DNA from: Asterias rubens
Taxonomy: Eukaryota > Echinodermata > Asteroidea > Forcipulatida > Asteriidae
Assembly: GCF_902459465.1 (NCBI RefSeq)
Contig: NC_047066.1
Span: 8,559,047 to 8,623,046, forward strand
Length of the DNA: 64,000 bases
Direction of reading: 5' to 3'
Under the pieces are notes generated by a model, which was given only the letters and a program-made list of their open reading frames with translations, searched no databases and was not told the origin of the DNA. Shown piece by piece: positions 57,720-64,000 of this stretch. The position numbers were made by a program, and so were the translations under genes. How positions within the stretch are numbered: position 1 is the first letter of the stretch; every line of letters starts with the position of its first letter.

Positions 57720-60700
57720 CCTTGTGTACTTTTTGATTGACAAGTTCACAACGCTACACTTTTCGAGCGAAAATTTCACTTTTTTGGTACACTTTTTTGA
57801 GCGAAAAGTTCACAACGTTAAAACTTTTTGAAGCAAAACGTTCACAAGGCCTTGTAACTTTTTCAAGCGAAACCAACTTTTTCAAGCGAAACGTTCACAA
57901 CGTTGTAACTTTTTTAAGCAAAACGTTCACAAAGCCTTCTAACCTTTTCAAGCGAAACGTTCACTGTTTTGAGCGAAACATTCACAAGGCTATAGCCTTG
58001 TAACTTTTTTAAGCGAAACGTTTACAAGGCTATAGCCTTGTAACTTTTTCAAGCGAAACGTTCACAAGGCTATAAGCCTTGTAACTTTTTCAAGCGAAAT
58101 GTTCACAAGGCTTGTAACTTCTTCAAGTGAAACGTTCACAAGGCTACATAGCCTTGTAACTTCTTCAAGCGAAACGTTCACAAGGCTATATAGCCTTATA
58201 ACCTTTTCAAGCGAAAAAGTCACAAAAAAGTCACAAGGCTCAACTGTGTTGAGGGAAACGCTCACAAGGCCTTGTAACTTTTTGTGGCGAAACGTTCACA
58301 AGGCTGTAGGCGTAGTAACTTTTTCAAGCGAAACGTTCACAAGGCCTTGTAACTTCTTCAAGCGAAACGTTCACAAGGCTATATAGCCTTGTAACTTTTT
58401 CAAGCGGAACGTTCACAAGGCTATATATAGCCTTGTAACTTTTTCAAGCGAAACGTTCACTGTTTTGAGCGAAACATTCACAGCCTTATAACCTTTTTCA
58501 AGCGAAAAAGTCACCAAAAAGTCACAAGGCTCAACTGTGTTGAGGGAAACGCTCACAAGGCCTTGTAACTTTTTGTGGCGAAACGTTCACAAGGCTGTAG
58601 GCGTAGTAACTTTTTCAAGCGAAACGTTCACAATTCCTTGTAACTTTTTGAGCGAAACATTCACAAGGCTATAAGCCTTGTAACTTCTTCAAGCAAAACG
58701 TTCACAAGGCTATACATGTATAGTTACTTTTTCAAGCGAAACGTTCACAAACTTTTTCAATCGAAACGTTCACAAGACTATAGCTTTGTAACTTTTTCAA
58801 GCGAACCGTCACAAGGCTATAGCCTTGTAACATTTTCAAGCGAAACGTTCACAAGGCTATATAGCCTTGTAACTTTTTCAAGCGAAACATTCATAAGGCC
58901 TTACTTTTTCAAGCGTAACGTTCACAAGGCTATATAGCCTTGTAACTTTTTCAAGCGGAACGTTCACAAGGCTATATATAGCCTTGTAACTTTTTCAAGC
59001 GAAACGTTCACTGTTTTGAGCGAAACATTCACAGCCTTATAACCTTTTTCAAGCGAAAAAGTCACAAAAAAGTCACAAGGCTCAACTGTGTTGAGGGAAA
59101 CGCTCACAAGGCCTTGTAACTTTTTGTGGCGAAACGTTCACAAGGCTGTAGGCGTAGTAACTTTTTTAAGCGAAACGTTCACAATTCCTTGTAACTTTTT
59201 GAGCGAAACATTCACAAGGCTATAAGCCTTGTAACTTCTTCAAGCAAAACGTTCACAAGGCTATACATGTATAGTTACTTTTTCAAGCGAAACGTTCACA
59301 AACTTTTTCAATCGAAACGTTCACAAGACTATAGCTTTGTAACTTTTTCAAGCGAACCGTCACAAGGCTATAGCCTTGTAACATTTTCAAGCGAAACGTT
59401 CACAAGGCTATATAGCCTTGTAACTTTTTCAAGCGAAACATTCATAAGGCCTTACTTTTTCAAGCGTAACGTTCACAAGGCTATAGCCTTGTAACTTCTT
59501 CAAGCGAAACGTTCACAAGACTATATAGCTTTGTAACTTTTTCAAGCGAAACATTCAAGTGTAACTTCTTCAAGCGAAACGTTCACAAGGCTATAGCCTT
59601 GTAACCTTTTCAAGCGAAACGTTCACAAGGCTATATAGCCTTGTAACTTATTCAAGCAAAACCTTCACAAGGTAACTTTTTCAAGCGAAACATTCACAAG
59701 GCTATATGTAACGTTTTCAAGCGAAACGTTCACAAGGCTTGTAACTTCTTCAAGCGAAACGTTCACAAGGCTATATAAGCCTTGTAACTTTTTCAAGCGG
59801 AACGTTCACAAGGCTATATATAGCCTTGTAACTTTTTCAAGCGAAACGTTCACTGTTTTGAGCGAAACATTCACAGCCTTATAACCTTTTTCAAGCGAAA
59901 AAGTCACAAAAAAGTCACAAGGCTCAACTGTGTTGAGGGAAACGCTCACAAGGCCTTGTAACTTTTTGTGGCGAAACGTTCACAAGGCTGTAGGCGTAGT
60001 AACTTTTTTAAGCGAAACGTTCACAATTCCTTGTAACTTTTTGAGCGAAACATTCACAAGGCTATAAGCCTTGTAACTTCTTCAAGCAAAACGTTCACAA
60101 GGCTATACATGTATAGTTACTTTTTCAAGCGAAACGTTCACAAACTTTTTCAATCGAAACGTTCACAAGACTATAGCTTTGTAACTTTTTCAAGCGAACC
60201 GTCACAAGGCTATAGCCTTGTAACATTTTCAAGCGAAACGTTCACAAGGCTATATAGCCTTGTAACTTTTTCAAGCGAAACATTCATAAGGCCTTACTTT
60301 TTCAAGCGTAACGTTCACAAGGCTATAGCCTTGTAACTTCTTCAAGCGAAACGTTCACAAGACTATATAGCTTTGTAACTTTTTCAAGCGAAACATTCAA
60401 GTGTAACTTCTTCAAGCGAAACGTTCACAAGGCTATAGCCTTGTAACCTTTTCAAGCGAAACGTTCACAAGGCTATATAGCCTTGTAACTTATTCAAGCA
60501 AAACCTTCACAAGGTAACTTTTTCAAGCGAAACATTCACAAGGCTATATGTAACGTTTTCAAGCGAAACGTTCACAAGGCTTGTAACTTCTTCAAGCGAA
60601 ACGTTCACAAGGCTATATAAGCCTTGTAACTTTTTCAAGCGGAACGTTCACAAGGCTATATATAGCCTTGTAACTTTTTCAAGCGAAACGTTCACTGTTT

Positions 60701-61530
60701 TGAGCGAAACATTCACAAGGCTATAGCCTTGTAACTTCTTCAAGCGAAACGTTCACAACGCTATATAGTTACTTTTTCAAGCGAAACGTTCACAAGGCTT
60801 TACAGCCTTGTAACTTTTTCAAGCGGAATGTTCACAAGGCTTTATAGCCTTGTAACTTTTTCAAGCAAAACATTCACAAGGCTATATGTAACGTTTTCAA
60901 GCGAAACGTTCACAATGCTATAGCCTTGTAACTTCTTCAAGCGAAACGTTCACAAGGCTATATAGCCTTGTAACTTTTTGAAGCGAAGCGTTCACAACGC
61001 TATATAGTTACTTTTTCAAGCGAAACGTTCACAAGGCTTTACATACAGCCTTGTAACTTTTTCAAGCGAAACGCTCACAAGGCCTTACTTTTTCAAGCGA
61101 AACGTTCACAAGGCTATAGCCTTTTAACTTTTTCAAGCGAAACTTTCACAAGGCTATAGCCGAGTAACTTTTTCAAGCGAAACGTTCACAAGACTATAGC
61201 TTTGTAACTTTTTCGAGCAAAACGTTCACAAGGCCTTCACAAGGCCTTGTAACTTCTTCAAGCGAAACGTTCACAAGGCTATAGCCTTGTAACTTCTTCA
61301 AGCGAAACGTTCACAAGGCTATATATATAGCCTTGTAACTTTTTCAAACGAAATGTTCACAAGACTATAGCTTTGTAACTTTTTCAAGCGAAACGTTCAC
61401 AAGGCCTTGTAACCTTTTCAAGCGAAAAAGTCACGAAAAAGTCACAAGCCGTAACTGTGTTGAGGGAAACGCTCACAAGGCTATATAGTTACTTTTTCAA
61501 GCGAAATGTTCACAAAGCTATAGCCTTGTA
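57720..61530. repeat. 3.8-kb minisatellite array, about 40-bp unit with palindromic core and higher-order repeats
   Basis: The unit is TTCAAGCGAAACGTTCACAA followed by GGCTATAGCC and TTGTAACTTTT, about 40 bp with many variants. ACAAGGCTATAGCCTTGT is a perfect 18-bp palindrome whose centre grows by TA steps (TATA, TATATA). Higher-order blocks are present: X (about 58389-58939) recurs at about 58940-59480 and 59782-60322, and Y (about 59481-59781) recurs at about 60323-60623, giving X-X-Y-X-Y then a partial X. Offsets of 551 and 842 bp are exact over at least 220 bases around 58716, 59267 and 60109. ORFs inside are periodic products, not genes. Confidence 0.95.
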
Positions 61531-61912
61531 ATTTTTTTTTATGGGATGTAAGAAATAATTTGACAAAACCTCAAACTGCTATTATACATGTATTTATTCT
61601 CTAAATATTCCACAAACCACGCTGAGTGTTATTGGCCAACCAGTTAAATTGCCATTTACAACAAATCACACCCTCCTTTAAATTTAACCACAAAAGAAAA
61701 ATTAAAAATCATGATTACGGCATGCAAACTGTGGTTCACTTTACGTTTCGATGAATGGAATTAAATAATTTGGTAATCATACAAACTTGCGTAGCGAATA
61801 AAAATTCTGCTTAGCAGAAATATGTTACCAGCTTAACATGCTGTGTGGTCTTCACTATTAGTGACTTGCTCTCCACAAAATGTTGCTCTATAGTAAACTC
61901 GGTCTCTCACCA

Positions 61913-62093
61913 ATATGCCTCTTATAATACTCATGCATGACGTCACCATTCTAAAACCAAAAATGAGGCCATCAGTGCAGCCACTGCAGCTAGGATCGAG
62001 TGACTGGTACTGGTGGTGGCGTGATGTGCGCTGATGGCCTCGTTTTGGGTTGGAATTGTGACTTCATGCAGGAATGTTAAGAGAGGCGTATAC
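61913..62093. repeat. Foldback element with about 60-bp arms (AATGAGGCCATCAG)
   Basis: ATATGCCTCTTATAATACTC, GCATGACGTCACCATTCTAA and AATGAGGCCATCAG on the left are answered by CTGATGGCCTCGTTTTGGG, GTGACTTCATGC and TAAGAGAGGCGTATA on the right. Confidence 0.7.
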
Positions 62094-63562
62094 CAAATGC
62101 TCATACTCCTTCATTGTTCTGCATAACTTCGTTTACACTGGAGTTATAATATTCAGCCAAACTTTGAGATTTATATCCAACAGGTTTTAGAATTATATTT
62201 ACAAATTATACAGGTGTTAATACTTACTATACACAAGAGTTTGTTTTCATTCGGTGGAAATCGTTAGGACTTTGTGTGGGATCCAAAGTCTGTTCCAACT
62301 ACTCATGCATTCGTCATTATTAATTAGAAACAAAGCTTTGAATGGTTACACCAGTGGCTGGGTCGTAGGTCATAGGTCAAACATCTTAAAACTTACAAAG
62401 TGTCGCTAAAATCTTAAGGGGGATTGCATCTTAAATGGGCATCTCAAACATCAAGGAGTTAACTGTTAACTGAACTTATGATAAATTATGAAGTGCAATA
62501 ATCAAACATGGCATTGTTGGCTACTAATAAACACTATAATAAATCCTACTTACTTGGAAACATTGAAGTGAGAATGACTAATCTGATACTCAAACCCAAA
62601 CATAACTTTGGGCTTACCAATCTTGAGCGATATTCAATACACATTTTAATTGCTTTTGGAGTTGGTGGTGGGGTGACTGTACACAAAGTAGGACTAGCGC
62701 CATTGATTTTCCATGTTCGAGTGTTGCAGGTTTCGCTCTCACAAGTTTCTGACTTTATTTGGGACTGGAAATGTTCTGTTTTAGTTTTAAGATTTACACT
62801 CGGTCAGTGATTTGTAAAAGATGGTGTTTGCTTTTTGAGCCAAACTTGAAAACCATCAATCCTACATGACAGTTTTGGTATTAGGGGGTTGTTTTAGCTG
62901 GCCCCTCTATCCTCGTCTAAACTATGAAACTTTGAAACCTGTGGCCAGACACGGACTGAGGCCAAGCCGGAACTGAAGCCCAAAGGACAGGTTTTCAAAC
63001 AGGCCCCTAGGCCACACCCTTGCAGTGTGTGTTGGGATCAATGTTGCAACAACGTGCAACAAAACCAAAAGCTAACACTTCAGATCTGTAAAATTTTCTG
63101 CATTAATTTAAATAATGTTATCATAAAATGAATTCTAAAATACTGAACTTAATTGTACAAAATACATGTTCTTCCTTTCATTGCTTACAAAAGAAGATCA
63201 GTTTTTTTTATGTTCTTGTTCAAACTGTTGTTATCAAGGAAACATGTACACTTAGCAAGTATTCCTGCTGAGCGTACGTCAAACCAGCCAAACTGTAAAT
63301 AATTTGTACACTAACTTGCCTCGTAACCGAATGATCTTTTTTTTTTAAACTATAAGATCTATGATCTTTGGTCTAAACGAACTTTAGGTTTTGATTGATC
63401 CTTTAAATGCACATTCAATGCCCTCTTTAATGCTGGTTATGTTTTCATTTTCTTCAGCTGCCATTTTAATTTGTACAGCGTCTTGAGATTTAATCAGGCA
63501 TGCAAGGTCTTTTATAATCTTACGCTTACTTTTACTTTTACTATTAAGAATAATTTATAAAT

Positions 63563-63675
63563 ATTTGGTTTGCAGTAACACCATGTGTGTATCTACTGGC
63601 CAGGTAGCAATGTCCTTTTGAGAGCTTGTCTTGCTTTATATTCTACTGGTGCGGAGTAGATTTTCAGCAAGTAGA
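63563..63675. repeat. Dispersed repeat, third copy of the 37745-38150 element
   Basis: GGTTTGCAGTAACACCATGT, GTATCTACTGGCCAGGTAG, CTTGTCTTGCTTTATATTCT and GGAGTAGATTTT match the tandem pair in NUP88 intron 7. Confidence 0.75.
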
Positions 63676-64000
63676 TACACTATATAATTTGCTTTCAGCA
63701 TTTCTGTGATTGCACATGTTTGCGGGGAACACCCATGATGGCTGTGCACAAACTTGTTTAAAGGTTTTAAAGGTAATTTTATGCATAAAAACTATAATGA
63801 CATTAAAGGGATGTTATTGGCCCTATGACCAGTTGTTGACAACTTGGACTAAAAGCTGTTGACAACTTGACGCAACTAGTAAAGTTTTTAGCTAACACAA
63901 GCAACCCTGTGGGCTTGTCAAAACATGCAGTGCGTGGCATCCATTTTATTAACAATCCACCACATGGCCCCAGACTATGCTGCAATGTGGACAGGGTCAA

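Larger units (their letters stand above)
61531..64000. other. Spacer after the minisatellite, no gene recognised
   Basis: It holds a foldback at 61913-62093, a GCTTAGCAGAA / GTTACCAGC small-element fragment near 61775-61845 and a dispersed repeat at 63563-63675. TTTATT at about 61592 would be an AATAAA on the minus strand, so a minus-strand 3'UTR is possible but unsupported. The ORFs at 62508-62810 and 63803-64000 show no domain character. Confidence 0.4.

Noticed and set aside
57737-60336. Repeated 73-75 aa ORFs with the FKRNVHK / VTFSSETFT pattern, identical at 58716, 59267 and 60109
   Set aside because: They are periodic readings of the minisatellite unit; identity reflects recent DNA duplication, and frames break as unit length varies.
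57720-61530. CRISPR-like array
   Set aside because: Units are contiguous variants without unique spacers, in an animal genome with no cas genes.
62508-62810. 100 aa ORF near the window end
   Set aside because: No recognisable domain, splice context or homologous feel; a chance ORF is likely.

Overview
The window is animal nuclear DNA. It is intron-rich with GT-AG introns, AATAAA poly(A) signals, non-LTR retrotransposon fragments, tRNA-derived SINEs and many short TTAA-flanked inverted-repeat elements. The gene content and repeat families fit an echinoderm, most likely a sea star; this is inference from repeat style and protein character, not a species call. Every gene I can support lies on the + strand.

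Layout. (1) 1-3600: last coding exon of a SETD1-type H3K4 methyltransferase (650-823), whose 3'UTR is built from decayed tandem copies of the end of its own coding exon. (2) 6016-14118: a ten-exon gene for a predicted type II membrane protein of about 319 aa with a basic N-terminus, one membrane span, a SEA-like region and one EGF-like domain; it has a 9-nt first coding exon and a 15-nt microexon. (3) 14119-22480: repeat-rich spacer with foldback elements, a CR1/L2-type LINE 3' fragment with an open frame, AT-rich direct duplications and a possible solo LTR. (4) 22603-28391: an eight-exon secreted matrix metalloproteinase of about 680 aa with a TATA box, cysteine switch, zinc site, Pro-rich hinge and hemopexin domain. 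(5) 30377-45276: a complete 16-exon NUP88 nucleoporin gene of about 729 aa. (6) 48148-52284: a complete five-exon RNF185/RNF5-like membrane-anchored RING E3 ligase of about 238 aa. (7) 52285-64000: no gene recognised. It holds a dense cluster of MITEs, some nested, then a 3.8-kb minisatellite (about 57720-61530) of about 40-bp units with a palindromic core and a higher-order X-X-Y-X-Y duplication pattern.

The five genes have unrelated jobs (chromatin, cell surface, matrix turnover, nuclear pore, ER quality control). They look like ordinary neighbours, not a co-regulated system. The most notable signals are structural: exon-edge tandem duplication in both SETD1 (3'UTR) and NUP88 (intron 5), LINE tails abutting NUP88 splice acceptors, two or more MITE families sharing TTAA flanks, and the palindromic minisatellite. 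I found no clear undescribed multi-gene system. Exon boundaries were chosen by hand from splice consensus and reading-frame continuity; every junction quoted keeps frame.
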